In this document: positions 18,055 to 26,661 of the stretch, in pieces | Position numbering within the stretch: the first letter of the stretch is position 1 | How the letters are laid out: the number at the start of each line of letters is the position of its first letter | NCBI RefSeq assembly: GCF_022179125.1 | Contig: NZ_BPQG01000079.1 | Coordinates: forward strand, 1-64,000 | Length of the DNA: 64,000 nucleotides | Reading direction: 5' to 3' | DNA from: Methylobacterium cerastii | GTDB lineage: Bacteria; Pseudomonadota; Alphaproteobacteria; Rhizobiales; Beijerinckiaceae | Made by a program: the position numbers and the translations under genes | Notes under the pieces: generated by a model | What the model saw: only the letters and a program-made list of their open reading frames with translations | What the model was told of the DNA's origin: nothing | Database searches by the model: none

Positions 18055-18147
18055 GATCCTCTTTCAAGCTCGGGGGTGGCTTGATGCTGGATTCTCGCCG
18101 CGATTTCGACCGAAAAAGACCGCTGCGGACGAGGAGTAAGGCTCAAG

Positions 18148-18186
18148 TTGCAGCAACGATCGGCAATGTCTATCACCCGATAGACA
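18148..18186 (+). promoter_or_regulatory. candidate promoter and operator between hpnL and the amidinotransferase gene
   Basis: A perfect 8-bp inverted repeat TGTCTATC-ACCC-GATAGACA (18167-18186) has the size and symmetry of a dimeric repressor site. A TTGCAG hexamer (18148-18153) lies 17 bases before TATCAC (18171-18176), so a plus-strand promoter would have its -10 inside the repeat. The region serves both divergent units. The promoter call is inference; the palindrome is directly visible. Confidence 0.5.
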
Positions 18187-18262
18187 CAGTGCGGACCAAA
18201 GCGGCACCAGGGGTTTTCACCCCGAGCAGACCGCCCGCACGGCGCATCACGAAGGGATCACC

Positions 18263-19435
18263 ATGGACCGCGACGCTTCCCACTCGGCCGGAGAGGCCGT
18301 GCTCGACGACGCCCGCGCCGACGGCTTCGTCAGCAGGGAACCCGGAATCCCCGCGCCGCACTCGCCGGTGATGGCGTGGAACGAGTGGGACCCGCTCGAA
18401 GAGGTGATCGTCGGATCCCTCGACGGCGCCACGATCCCGACGCACCACCTGACCGTGATCTTCAACCTGCCGCGGGCGGCGCAGCCGTTCTACCGCTTCG
18501 CCTCGGGCTTCCGCTACCCGGGCTTCATGAAGAAGCTCGCGCAGAAAGAGCTCGACAACTTCATTCGCATCCTCGCCGGCGAGGGCGTGAAGATCCGCCG
18601 CCCGGACACCATCGACTTCTCGAAGAAGTACCGCGCGCCGCGCTGGTCGTCCCGCGGCTTTTGCGTCGCCTGCCCGCGCGACCCGTACCTCGTGATCGGC
18701 GACGAGATCATCGAGAGCCCGATGTGCTGGCGCTCGCGCTACTTCGAGGGCGACGCCTACCGCTCGCTGTTCAAGGAATACTTCCGCGCCGGCGCGCGCT
18801 GGACCTCCGCGCCGCGGCCTCAGCTCACCGACGAGCTGTACAACTACGACTACCGCGTGCCGAACCTGAAGGCCGGCGAGCCGATGCAGTTCACGGTCAA
18901 CGAGTTCGAGCCGGTCTTCGACGCCGCCGACTTCGTCCGCTGCGGCCGCGACATCTTCGTCACCCGCTCCAACGTGACGAACCTGATGGGCATCGAGTGG
19001 CTGCGCCGCCACCTCGGCTCGGGCTTCCGCGTCCACGAGATCGAGAGCCGCTGCCCGCAGCCGATGCACATCGATTCGTCGTTCATGCCGCTCGCCCCGG
19101 GCAAGGTGCTGGTCAACCCGGACTACATCGACGTCGAGAAGTTGCCGGCGGTGTTGAAGAAGTGGGACGTGCTCGTCGCCCCTCGCCCCGACCCGGTCGA
19201 GGGCTTCATGAGCAAGATCTCGATGTGCTCGCCCTGGACCTCGATCAACGTGCTCGCCATCGACGAGAAGAAGATCGTCGTGGACCAGAGCCAGCCGACG
19301 TTGATCAAGGCGCTCAAGGACTGGGGCTTCGACCCGATCCCGGCGCCGTTCCTGAGCTACGGCCCGTTCGGCGGCTCGTTCCACTGCGCCACCCTCGACG
19401 TGCGCCGCCGCGGCACGCTGAAGTCGTACTTCTAG
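18263..19435 (+). CDS. glycine amidinotransferase-like arginine amidinotransferase
   Basis: This 390-residue protein closely matches L-arginine:glycine amidinotransferase (pentein fold), which moves the amidino group of arginine to a primary amine. The catalytic residues are present: Asp in FDAADF (219-224), His269 in MHIDSSF and the nucleophile Cys375 in GGSFHCATLDVRRRG. RDIF, VTN and IEWLRRHL also match the family. The ATG follows GAAGGG by 6 bases. Its place at the edge of hpnL-M-I-J and hpnK, plus guanidine-substituted cyclitol-ether hopanoids in Methylobacterium, suggests it acts on the cyclitol amine; this is inference. Glycine or another small amine is the alternative acceptor. Confidence 0.9.
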   Translation: MDRDASHSAGEAVLDDARADGFVSREPGIPAPHSPVMAWNEWDPLEEVIVGSLDGATIPTHHLTVIFNLPRAAQPFYRFASGFRYPGFMKKLAQKELDNFIRILAGEGVKIRRPDTIDFSKKYRAPRWSSRGFCVACPRDPYLVIGDEIIESPMCWRSRYFEGDAYRSLFKEYFRAGARWTSAPRPQLTDELYNYDYRVPNLKAGEPMQFTVNEFEPVFDAADFVRCGRDIFVTRSNVTNLMGIEWLRRHLGSGFRVHEIESRCPQPMHIDSSFMPLAPGKVLVNPDYIDVEKLPAVLKKWDVLVAPRPDPVEGFMSKISMCSPWTSINVLAIDEKKIVVDQSQPTLIKALKDWGFDPIPAPFLSYGPFGGSFHCATLDVRRRGTLKSYF

Positions 19436-19452
19436 GCCTCTCGCCTCGAACG

Positions 19453-19488
19453 AAAACGGCCGCATCCCGGAAGGGGTGCGGCCGTTTT
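19453..19488 (+). terminator. rho-independent terminator of the amidinotransferase gene
   Basis: A 16-bp stem with one G-T pair (AAAACGGCCGCATCCC and partner) and a GGAA loop ends in TTTT. It begins 18 bases after the stop codon. Confidence 0.9.
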
Positions 19489-19538
19489 GGTTTGTGGTTC
19501 GGGACCCATGAACGTGTCTCCCGGCCGAGAGCCCCCTG

Positions 19539-19656
19539 CCCGTCATTCCGGGGCGTCGTAGTCGAGCCCGGAATCCAGAGCCGCAGATGGCGCAATCTAG
19601 AACTCAACCCAAGGTTCTGGATTTCGGGCTCTGCTGCGCAGCCCCGGAATGACGGG
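19539..19656. repeat. REP-like hairpin element (118 bp)
   Basis: The ends are perfect 16-base complements (CCCGTCATTCCGGGGC and GCCCCGGAATGACGGG), with further partial pairing inside (TCGAGCCCGGAATCCAGA against TCTGGATTTCGGGCTC). This is the familiar CGTCATTCCGGGG palindromic repeat of Rhizobiales genomes. It lies in the 332-bp gap between the amidinotransferase gene and ettA, which holds no gene. Confidence 0.85.
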
Positions 19657-19767
19657 GAGAGGATGGAACCGGGTTCGTGGAGCATCCGAATTGAGCGAAG
19701 ACGCCGCTGGCTGCAGAAAACCTGGCCTCCATCTTTTGAGAAGACGGAAGCCAAGTCGCGGTTCATT

Positions 19768-21420
19768 TCAACGCGAAAACTTCTTGTACTTGATCTTCTT
19801 CGGCATCAGCGAGTCGGCGCCGAGCCGGCGCATCTTGTCGGCCTCGTAATCCGAGAAGTTGCCCTCGAACCACTCGACGTGGCTGTCGCCCTCGAAGGCG
19901 AGGATGTGGGTCGCGATGCGGTTCAGGAACCAGCGATCGTGGCTGATGATGACGGCGCAGCCGGCGTAATCCTCCAGCGCGTCCTCGAGGGCGCGCAGGG
20001 TCTCCATGTCGAGGTCGTTGGTCGGCTCGTCGAGCAGCAGGACGTTGGCGCCGCCCTTCAGCGTCCGGGCGAGGTGCACGCGGTTGCGTTCGCCGCCCGA
20101 CAGCGTGCCGACCTTCTTCTGCTGGTCGCCGCCCTTGAAGGCGAAGGCCGCGCAGTAGGCCCGCGAATTGATCTCGCGCTTGTTGAAATAGATGATGTCG
20201 TTGCCGCCTGAGACCTCCTGCCAGACCGTGGCGTTGGGGTCGAGCGCGTCGCGCGACTGGTCGACGTAGCCGAGCTTCACCGTCGTGCCGACGGAGATGT
20301 CGCCGCCGTCCGGCTTCTCCTGGCCGGTGATCATCTTGAACAGCGTCGTCTTGCCGGCGCCGTTCGGGCCGATCACGCCGACGATGCCGCCCGGCGGCAG
20401 CTTGAACGACAGGTCCTCGATCAGCAGGCGGTCGCCGAAGGCCTTGTTGAGGTGATCGAACTCGATGACGTTGTTGCCCAGCCGCTCGTCGATCGGGATC
20501 ACGATCTGCGCCGCCGCGTCGACCTTGTTGTTCTGCTTGGCGACCAGCTCCTCGTAGCGCGTGATACGCGCCTTCGACTTGGATTGGCGCGCCTTCGGCG
20601 AGGCGGAGATCCATTCCTGCTCGCGGGCGATCGAGCGCTGGCGGGCCATGTCCTCGCGGCCCTCCTGCTGCAGGCGCTTCTGCTTCTGCACCAGCCAGGC
20701 CGAATAGTTGCCCTCGTAGGGGATGCCCTTGGTGCGATCGAGCTCGAGGATCCAGCTGGTGACGTTGTCGAGGAAGTAGCGATCGTGGGTCACGATCAGG
20801 ATCGCGCCCGGGTAGTTCTTGAGGTGGCCTTCGAGCCAGTTCACCGTCTCGGCGTCGAGGTGGTTGGTCGGCTCATCGAGAAGCAGCAGCTCAGGCTCCC
20901 ACAGCAGCAGCCGGCAGAGCGCGACGCGGCGGCGCTCGCCGCCCGACAGGGTGGCGACCGGCTGCTCGTCGCTCGGGCAGCCCAGGGCCTCCATGGCTTG
21001 GTCGACCTTGGATTCGAGTTCCCAGAGGTTCTGCGATTCGATCTCGTCCTGGAGGCGGGTCATTTCGTCCGCCGTCTCGTCGGAATAGTTCATCGCGAGC
21101 TCGTTGTAGCGGTCGAGCAGCGCCTGCTTTTCGGCAACGCCCTCCATCACGTTCTCGCGGACCGATTTAGTCGTATCGAGCTGCGGCTCCTGCGGCAGGT
21201 AGCCGACCCGTGCGCCCTGCGCGACGAAGCCCTCCCCGGTCCACTCCGTGTCGATACCGGCCATGATCTTCAGGAGCGTCGACTTGCCCGAGCCGTTGAT
21301 ACCGAGCACACCGATCTTGGCATCGGGGTAGAAGGACAGGTTGACGTTGTCCAACACCTTCTTCCCGCCGGTGTAGGTCTTGGTCAGGCCTTTCATGTGG
21401 TAGATGAATTCGCGGGCCAT
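19768..21420 (-). CDS. ettA: energy-dependent translational throttle protein EttA
   Basis: This 550-residue ABC-F protein binds the ribosomal E site and gates entry into elongation according to the ATP/ADP ratio. It has two ATP-binding cassettes with no membrane segment: the first with Walker A GINGSGKST, signature LSGGERRRVAL and Walker B LLLLDEPTNHLD, the second with GPNGAGKTT, LSGGERNRVHL and VLLLDEPTNDLD, separated by a basic linker (KQKRLQQEGRED). The frame is open 28 codons further, but the ATG at 21420 gives the conserved start MAREFIYHMKGLTK. It ends in KKIKYKKFSR, typical of EttA. Confidence 0.96.
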   Translation of the reverse strand: MAREFIYHMKGLTKTYTGGKKVLDNVNLSFYPDAKIGVLGINGSGKSTLLKIMAGIDTEWTGEGFVAQGARVGYLPQEPQLDTTKSVRENVMEGVAEKQALLDRYNELAMNYSDETADEMTRLQDEIESQNLWELESKVDQAMEALGCPSDEQPVATLSGGERRRVALCRLLLWEPELLLLDEPTNHLDAETVNWLEGHLKNYPGAILIVTHDRYFLDNVTSWILELDRTKGIPYEGNYSAWLVQKQKRLQQEGREDMARQRSIAREQEWISASPKARQSKSKARITRYEELVAKQNNKVDAAAQIVIPIDERLGNNVIEFDHLNKAFGDRLLIEDLSFKLPPGGIVGVIGPNGAGKTTLFKMITGQEKPDGGDISVGTTVKLGYVDQSRDALDPNATVWQEVSGGNDIIYFNKREINSRAYCAAFAFKGGDQQKKVGTLSGGERNRVHLARTLKGGANVLLLDEPTNDLDMETLRALEDALEDYAGCAVIISHDRWFLNRIATHILAFEGDSHVEWFEGNFSDYEADKMRRLGADSLMPKKIKYKKFSR

Positions 21421-21646
21421 CGCAGGCATCCTATCAGGTTCGGCGGGGCCGGCGCGGGAGGTCGCGCGGCCCGATGGCGGGTGCAGGGTCGTCCAGGCAG
21501 GCACGCGCCATGCCCGCGGCGAACCCTGCGGGGTACGGTTCTGCGGATCGGGCGCGGCGCGCCCTCACCCGCAATCCCTGGAGATGATCCCGCTCGCGTA
21601 TCAGGACGGCCGGTGCCGGGCAAGGATCGGGGGATGGATCGGGGCG

Positions 21647-21732
21647 TGGTGGCCGCTGTGGGACTCGAACCCACACGGGCGAAGCCCGAGGCATTTTAAG
21701 TGCCTTCCGTCTACCAATTTCGGCAAGCGGCC
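21647..21732 (-). tRNA. tRNA-Leu (anticodon TAA)
   Basis: The 86-nt minus-strand sequence folds as a class II tRNA. It has a 7-bp acceptor stem (GGCCGCT/AGCGGCC), an anticodon stem AGGCA/TGCCT around loop CTTAAAA with anticodon TAA at 21696-21698, a long variable arm (GGGC-TTC-GCCC), a T arm GTGGG-TTCGAGT-CCCAC, and an encoded CCA end. Confidence 0.97.
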
Positions 21733-21787
21733 CTGCGATGCGCCGAAGCGGTAACCGTCGGCGCGGACGAGATCAAGTTTCTCGAGA

Positions 21788-23002
21788 TCAAGCGTCCGGC
21801 GTCCAACCGTAGAGCCAGGCGTAGCGTTCGCGCATGCCGTCTGGGCCGAGACGACGCATCACCGCGTCGCGCACGAAGGCGGTGATGCCGCCGGTATGGT
21901 AGGTCCGGCCGTTGGCGCGGGCGGCGCGCTGCACCCGGCGGACCCGGCGCCGACGGGCCCTGGCGTAGGCGTCGAGCGCTTCGACGACGGGCTGCGCGGC
22001 GAGGCACTGCGCAAGAATCGCGCAATCTTCGATCGCCAGTGCCGCACCCTGCGCCAGGAACGGCAGAACCGGGTGGGCGGCGTCGCCCAGCAGCGCGACC
22101 CGGCCGCGGGCGATCGGGCGCGCCACCGGCCGGTCGGCGAGCGACCAGACCAGCCAGGAATCGGGCACGGTCAGGAGTTCGGCCAGATCCGGCGCGCAGT
22201 CGCGGAACTGCGCGCGCAGCACCGCCGGCTCGCCGAGCCGCCCCCAATCTTCGTCGCCCTGCCGCTCCGGCACGACCGCGACAACGTTGAGGTCGCGCCC
22301 GGCATGGATCGGGTAGTGGACGACATGGCGGCCGCGCCCGAGCCAGAGCCCGGTCGCCTCGCCCGCAAGCGCCTCCGGCACCGCCTCACGCGGCACGATC
22401 GCCCGCCAGGCGGCCATCCCGGCTTGGCTGAGCCCACGCGGATCGAGGTGGCCGCGGATGCGCGAGCGCAGGCCGTCCGCGCCGACGACCAAGTCGGCCG
22501 ACAAACTTTCGCTGCGCGCGCCGTTCCCGCTCTCAAGGGCTAGGGTGACGCAGTCCTCGGTCTCGGTGAGGCCGGTGACTTCGCGGCCCATCAGCAGGCG
22601 GATGCCGGGGCGGGAGCGCACCGCGTCGAGGAGCAGGGTCTGAAGGTCGGCTCGGTGGATGACGTAGTAGGGCGCACCGAAGGCGTCGCGCGCCGCCGCG
22701 CCGAGCGTCACGCCGCCAATCTTGCGGCCCGAATCGAGCGCGCGGACGACGACGCCCGGCGGCTCCGATCCGGCGCGTCGGAGGGCCGCCGCGAGGCCGA
22801 GGTCGGCGAGCACGCGGCTCGCGTTCGGGGAGAGCTGAAGACCGGCGCCGACCTCGCTGAACCCGGTTCGGCGCTCGACGATCGTGACGGCGTGGCCGGC
22901 GGCGTTGAGCGCCAGGGCCGCGGTCAGCCCGCCGATCCCACCGCCGACCACGGCGACGCTCAGCGCCGGCCCGGGGTCTCGCGGCATCAGGCTTCGCGGC
23001 AT
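21788..23002 (-). CDS. FAD-dependent monooxygenase, salicylate hydroxylase-like
   Basis: This 404-residue class A flavoprotein monooxygenase hydroxylates an unidentified aromatic or similar substrate using NAD(P)H and oxygen. The three family motifs are present: GxGxxG in VAVVGGGIGGLTAAL, the DG motif in LVVGADGLRSRIR, and the GD motif in VALLGDAAHPVLPFLAQGAA. The sequence is nearest in style to salicylate/3-hydroxybenzoate hydroxylases, though related ubiquinone-ring hydroxylases cannot be excluded. A second ATG lies five codons in (22987). The gene begins 4 bases after the zinc-finger gene, so they form one unit. Confidence 0.85.
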   Translation of the reverse strand: MPRSLMPRDPGPALSVAVVGGGIGGLTAALALNAAGHAVTIVERRTGFSEVGAGLQLSPNASRVLADLGLAAALRRAGSEPPGVVVRALDSGRKIGGVTLGAAARDAFGAPYYVIHRADLQTLLLDAVRSRPGIRLLMGREVTGLTETEDCVTLALESGNGARSESLSADLVVGADGLRSRIRGHLDPRGLSQAGMAAWRAIVPREAVPEALAGEATGLWLGRGRHVVHYPIHAGRDLNVVAVVPERQGDEDWGRLGEPAVLRAQFRDCAPDLAELLTVPDSWLVWSLADRPVARPIARGRVALLGDAAHPVLPFLAQGAALAIEDCAILAQCLAAQPVVEALDAYARARRRRVRRVQRAARANGRTYHTGGITAFVRDAVMRRLGPDGMRERYAWLYGWTPDA

Positions 23003-23006
23003 GGCC

Positions 23007-23261
23007 CTATTCGGCCGCCGCCTTCTGGTCGTGCCAGACGCTCGCCGCCGGATCGGCGTGGCCGGCCTTCAGGTCGGCGCGGTGGCGATAGAGCGTCGAG
23101 CAGTACTGGCAGATGATCTCGTTGTCGGCACCCATGTCGAGGAACACGTGCGGGTGGTCGAACGGCGGCAGCGCGCCGATGCACATGAACTCGCGCGAGC
23201 CGACATGGATGACCGCGACGCCGAGCTCGTTGTGGAAGTGCGGTACCGCCCTGTCAGCCAT
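23007..23261 (-). CDS. CHCC-type zinc-finger domain protein
   Basis: This 84-residue protein matches the zf-CHCC family, whose eukaryotic member is the complex I accessory subunit NDUFS6. Candidate ligands are Cys in EFMCIGALPP, His in DHPHVFLDMG and the pair ICQYC. AGGA lies 7 bases before the ATG. In bacteria the function is not settled. It is coupled to the downstream FAD monooxygenase gene (4-base gap). Confidence 0.85.
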   Translation of the reverse strand: MADRAVPHFHNELGVAVIHVGSREFMCIGALPPFDHPHVFLDMGADNEIICQYCSTLYRHRADLKAGHADPAASVWHDQKAAAE

Positions 23262-23480
23262 CGCGCCGTCCTGTGCCTTGGGACCCGTCGCACCGGGTCG
23301 CCCGAGCCCCGCTTATGCCGCCGTGCCTCCGTCCGGCGCAAGCCTCGGAGCGAACGCAGGCGCCCTCAGGTCACGCGGCGCCGGGTCGGTCGCCCGGCGT
23401 AGAGTTCCGTGACTTGGCGCTGCGGCGGCCACGCCGTACATAAGCTGTCGAAGACCGGCCCGGCGCGGACAAGCCCCTCG

Positions 23481-24299
23481 ATGACCCAGCAAGACCAAGC
23501 GACGCGGCGGGTGCCCCAAGCACCGATCCACGGACCGGAGGGCTTCGAAGGCATGCGCCGCGCCGGACGCCTGACGGCGGAAGGCCTCGACGTGCTGATG
23601 GAGGCGACCCAGCCCGGCGTGACCACCGAGGCGCTCGATAAGCTCGCCTACGAGTTCGCCATGGATCACGGCGCCTACCCGGCCTCGCTGCTCTATCGCG
23701 GCTACCCGAAATCGATCTGCACCTCGATCAACCACGTGGTCTGCCACGGCATCCCCAACGACAAGCCTTTGCGCGAGGGCGACATCGTCAACCTCGACAT
23801 GTGCCTGATCCTCGACGGGTGGCACGGCGATTCGAGCCGGATGGCCTTTGTCGGCGAGGTGCCGCGCAAGGCCGCCCGCCTATGCGAGATCACCTACGAG
23901 GCGCTGATGCGCGGCGTCGCCGCTGTGAAGCCCGGCGGCTCGACCAACGACATCGGCCGCGCGATCCAGACCTACGCCGAGGGCGAGCGCTGCTCGGTGG
24001 TGCGCGACTTCTGCGGCCACGGCCTCGGCCGGAGCTACCACGACGCGCCGACCATCCTGCATTACGTCGAGGCGAGCTACGACGTGTCGCTGAGGCCGGG
24101 CCAGTTCTTCACGATCGAGCCGATGATCAACCTCGGCCGCCCGGCGGTGAAGGTGCTCTCCGACGGCTGGACCGCGGTGACCCGCGACCGCTCGCTCTCG
24201 GCCCAGTTCGAGCACACGGTGGCGGTGACCGAGACCGGCGTGGAGATCTTCACGGTGTCGCCGAAGGGGCTGCACCAGCCCGCCAACCCGGGAGCCTGA
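23481..24299 (+). CDS. map: type I methionine aminopeptidase
   Basis: This 272-residue metallo-aminopeptidase removes the initiator Met from nascent proteins. The five metal ligands of the pita-bread fold can be placed: Asp in [10 protein letters not shown], Asp in WHGDSSRM, His in [12 protein letters not shown], Glu in TIEPMINLG and Glu in FEHTVAV. The frame opens at 23409, but the ATG at 23481 gives the usual short N-terminus. It is followed 4 bases later by radC. Confidence 0.96.
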   Translation: MTQQDQATRRVPQAPIHGPEGFEGMRRAGRLTAEGLDVLMEATQPGVTTEALDKLAYEFAMDHGAYPASLLYRGYPKSICTSINHVVCHGIPNDKPLREGDIVNLDMCLILDGWHGDSSRMAFVGEVPRKAARLCEITYEALMRGVAAVKPGGSTNDIGRAIQTYAEGERCSVVRDFCGHGLGRSYHDAPTILHYVEASYDVSLRPGQFFTIEPMINLGRPAVKVLSDGWTAVTRDRSLSAQFEHTVAVTETGVEIFTVSPKGLHQPANPGA

Positions 24300-24303
24300 G
24301 GCC

Positions 24304-25050
24304 GTGCCGGGCCCCGGCGACGAGGCCGAGCACGGGCTCTTCGCCGAACGGCCGGCCGTCGCCCCGAAGCCGGAGGCGCCGCCACACTATCTCGGCCATC
24401 GCGACCGCCTGCGCGAGCGCTTCACCAAGCACGGCGCCGACGCGCTGCCCGACTACGAGCTGCTCGAGCTCGCCCTGTTCCGCGCCATCCCGCGCCGGGA
24501 CGTGAAGCCGCTGGCCAAGGCGCTGATCCGCCGCTTCGGCAGCTTCGCGGAGGTGCTGAGCGCCGAGCCGGCGCGCCTCGCCGAGGTCGAGGGCGTCAGC
24601 GCCGGGGTCGTCGCCGACCTCAAGCTGATGGAGGCGGCCGGGCGGCGGCTGGCGCGGGGCGCCATCGCACAGCGCGCGCTGCTCTCCTCCTGGGCCGAAC
24701 TGATCGAGTACCTGCGCGCCACCATGGCCTTCGCCACCCGCGAGGAGTTCCGGGTGCTGTTCCTCGACAAGCGCAACCACCTCATCGCCGACGAGATCCA
24801 GGGGCGCGGCACGGTCGATCACACGCCGGTCTACCCGCGGGAGGTGGCGCGGCGGTCGCTCGAACTGTCGGCGACCGCGATCATCCTGGCGCACAACCAC
24901 CCGTCGGGCGATCCGGCGCCCTCGGCCGCCGACGTGGCGATGACCCGCGAGGTCGTCGCCGTGTTGAGCCCGCTGAAGATCGTGGTGCACGACCACGTCA
25001 TCCTCGGCCGATCGGGTCATGCCAGCTTAAAGGGCCTGCGCCTGATCTGA
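24304..25050 (+). CDS. radC: RadC-family JAB domain protein
   Basis: This 248-residue protein has an N-terminal helix-hairpin-helix-like part ([14 protein letters not shown], then the helical segment near [20 protein letters not shown]) and a C-terminal JAB/MPN metalloprotease-like domain with [14 protein letters not shown]. RadC was once linked to DNA repair, but its biochemical role is unclear. It starts with GTG, 9 bases after GGGAG. The 4-base gap after map suggests co-transcription, an arrangement common in alphaproteobacteria. Confidence 0.92.
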   Translation: MPGPGDEAEHGLFAERPAVAPKPEAPPHYLGHRDRLRERFTKHGADALPDYELLELALFRAIPRRDVKPLAKALIRRFGSFAEVLSAEPARLAEVEGVSAGVVADLKLMEAAGRRLARGAIAQRALLSSWAELIEYLRATMAFATREEFRVLFLDKRNHLIADEIQGRGTVDHTPVYPREVARRSLELSATAIILAHNHPSGDPAPSAADVAMTREVVAVLSPLKIVVHDHVILGRSGHASLKGLRLI

Positions 25051-25140
25051 GACGTGTTTGGAACGAGCCTCGGACAAGCTCGTAATCCCTTTGCGTGGCG
25101 CGCCTCTTGCCTCTAGCGTGCCGTATCGGGGAGAGACTGT

Positions 25141-26580
25141 ATGGCGGGCGTAGCCTTCGACGAGATGACCGCCTTCGCAGGCAGCGCGACGAGCCAAGCA
25201 GACGTCCGCGAGGCCTACGGCCAGCTCAAGGCGTGGCTCGACGCGACGCCTGTCGATCACTTCAACACCCGCCGGAGCCAGGCCGAGCTACTGTTCCGGC
25301 GTATCGGCATCACCTTCGCCGTCTACGGCGACAACGAATCGACCGAGCGGCTGATCCCGTTCGACATCATCCCGCGGGTGATCACCAAGCCGGAATGGGG
25401 CTTCCTCGAGCGCGGGCTGAAGCAGCGCGTCACCGCGATCAACATGTTCCTGAAGGACATCTACGGCGCCCAGGAATGCATCAAGGCCGGCATCATCCCG
25501 GCCGACCTCGTCTACAAGAACGCACACTACCGGATGGAGATGCGCTCGTTCCGGGTGCCGCACGACCTCTACGTGCACATCGCCGGCATCGACATCGTCC
25601 GGACCGGCGAGAACGACTTCTTCGTGCTGGAGGACAACGCCCGCATCCCCTCCGGCGTGTCGTACATGCTCGAGAACCGCGAGGTGATGCTGCGGCTGTT
25701 CCCGGACCTGTTCTCCCGCCACCGCGTGGCGCCGGTGGAGAACTATCCGGACGCCCTGCTCGCGACGCTGCGCAGCCTCGCGCCGGTGACGGCGACCCGC
25801 GACCCCACCGTCGTGCTGCTGACGCCCGGCCGCTACAACTCGGCGTTCTACGAGCACTCTTTCCTGGCAGACAAGCTCGGCGTCGAGCTGGTGGAGGCCG
25901 GCGACCTCTTCACCAAGGACGACGTGGTCTACATGCGGACCACCGAGGGGCCGCGCCGGGTCGACGTGATCTACCGCCGCCTCGACGACGACTTCCTCGA
26001 CCCGTTGGTGTTCCGCCCCGATTCGATGCTCGGCGTGCCGGGCCTGATGAACGCCTACGAGCGCGGCAGCGTCACGCTGGCCAACGCGGTGGGCACCGGC
26101 ATCGCCGACGACAAGGCGGTCTACAGCTACATGCCGGAGATCGTGAAGTTCTTCACCGGCGAGGAGCCGATCCTGCACAACGTGCCGACCTATCGCTGCC
26201 GCGAGAAGGAGGCCTTCTCCTACGTGATGGACAACCTGTCCGAGCTCGTCGTGAAGGAGGTCAACGGCTCGGGCGGCTACGGCATGCTCGTCGGGCCGCA
26301 CGCGACCAAGCGCGAGATCGAGGAGTTCGCCAAGCGCCTGCGCCACGCGCCGGACGGCTTCATCGCCCAGCCGACGCTCTCGCTCTCCACCTGCCCGACC
26401 TTCGTCGCCTCGGGCGTGGCCCCGCGCCACGTCGACCTGCGCCCCTTCGTGCTGTGCGGCGCCGACGAAATCCGCATCGTGCCGGGCGGGCTCACCCGCG
26501 TGGCGTTGAAGGAGGGATCTTTGGTGGTGAATTCGAGCCAGGGCGGCGGTACGAAGGACACCTGGGTCCTGGACGCGTGA
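25141..26580 (+). CDS. circularly permuted type 2 ATP-grasp protein
   Basis: This 479-residue protein belongs to the circularly permuted ATP-grasp group (DUF404/DUF407), predicted carboxylate-amine ligases. Visible features are VYGDNESTERLIPFDIIPR near residue 60, the acidic FFVLEDNARIPSGVSY and the nucleotide-binding ELVVKEVNGSGGYGMLVG near 360-377. GGGGAG precedes the ATG by about 7 bases. It is first of four genes in one direction (ATP-grasp, alpha-E, transglutaminase, Anbu), a recurring neighbourhood thought to make or process a peptide-like product. The substrate is unknown. Confidence 0.88.
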   Translation: MAGVAFDEMTAFAGSATSQADVREAYGQLKAWLDATPVDHFNTRRSQAELLFRRIGITFAVYGDNESTERLIPFDIIPRVITKPEWGFLERGLKQRVTAINMFLKDIYGAQECIKAGIIPADLVYKNAHYRMEMRSFRVPHDLYVHIAGIDIVRTGENDFFVLEDNARIPSGVSYMLENREVMLRLFPDLFSRHRVAPVENYPDALLATLRSLAPVTATRDPTVVLLTPGRYNSAFYEHSFLADKLGVELVEAGDLFTKDDVVYMRTTEGPRRVDVIYRRLDDDFLDPLVFRPDSMLGVPGLMNAYERGSVTLANAVGTGIADDKAVYSYMPEIVKFFTGEEPILHNVPTYRCREKEAFSYVMDNLSELVVKEVNGSGGYGMLVGPHATKREIEEFAKRLRHAPDGFIAQPTLSLSTCPTFVASGVAPRHVDLRPFVLCGADEIRIVPGGLTRVALKEGSLVVNSSQGGGTKDTWVLDA

Positions 26581-26661
26581 CGGCCTGACGCCTGCCCTCA
26601 CCGAGAACCGCGGAGCGGCGCACGCCTCCGGGCCGAGCCGAAGAGACCCAGCGAAACAGCC

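Noticed and set aside
21647-21732. tRNA gene as a possible integration site
   Set aside because: The flanks are ordinary chromosomal genes, with no integrase or direct repeat of the tRNA 3' end nearby.
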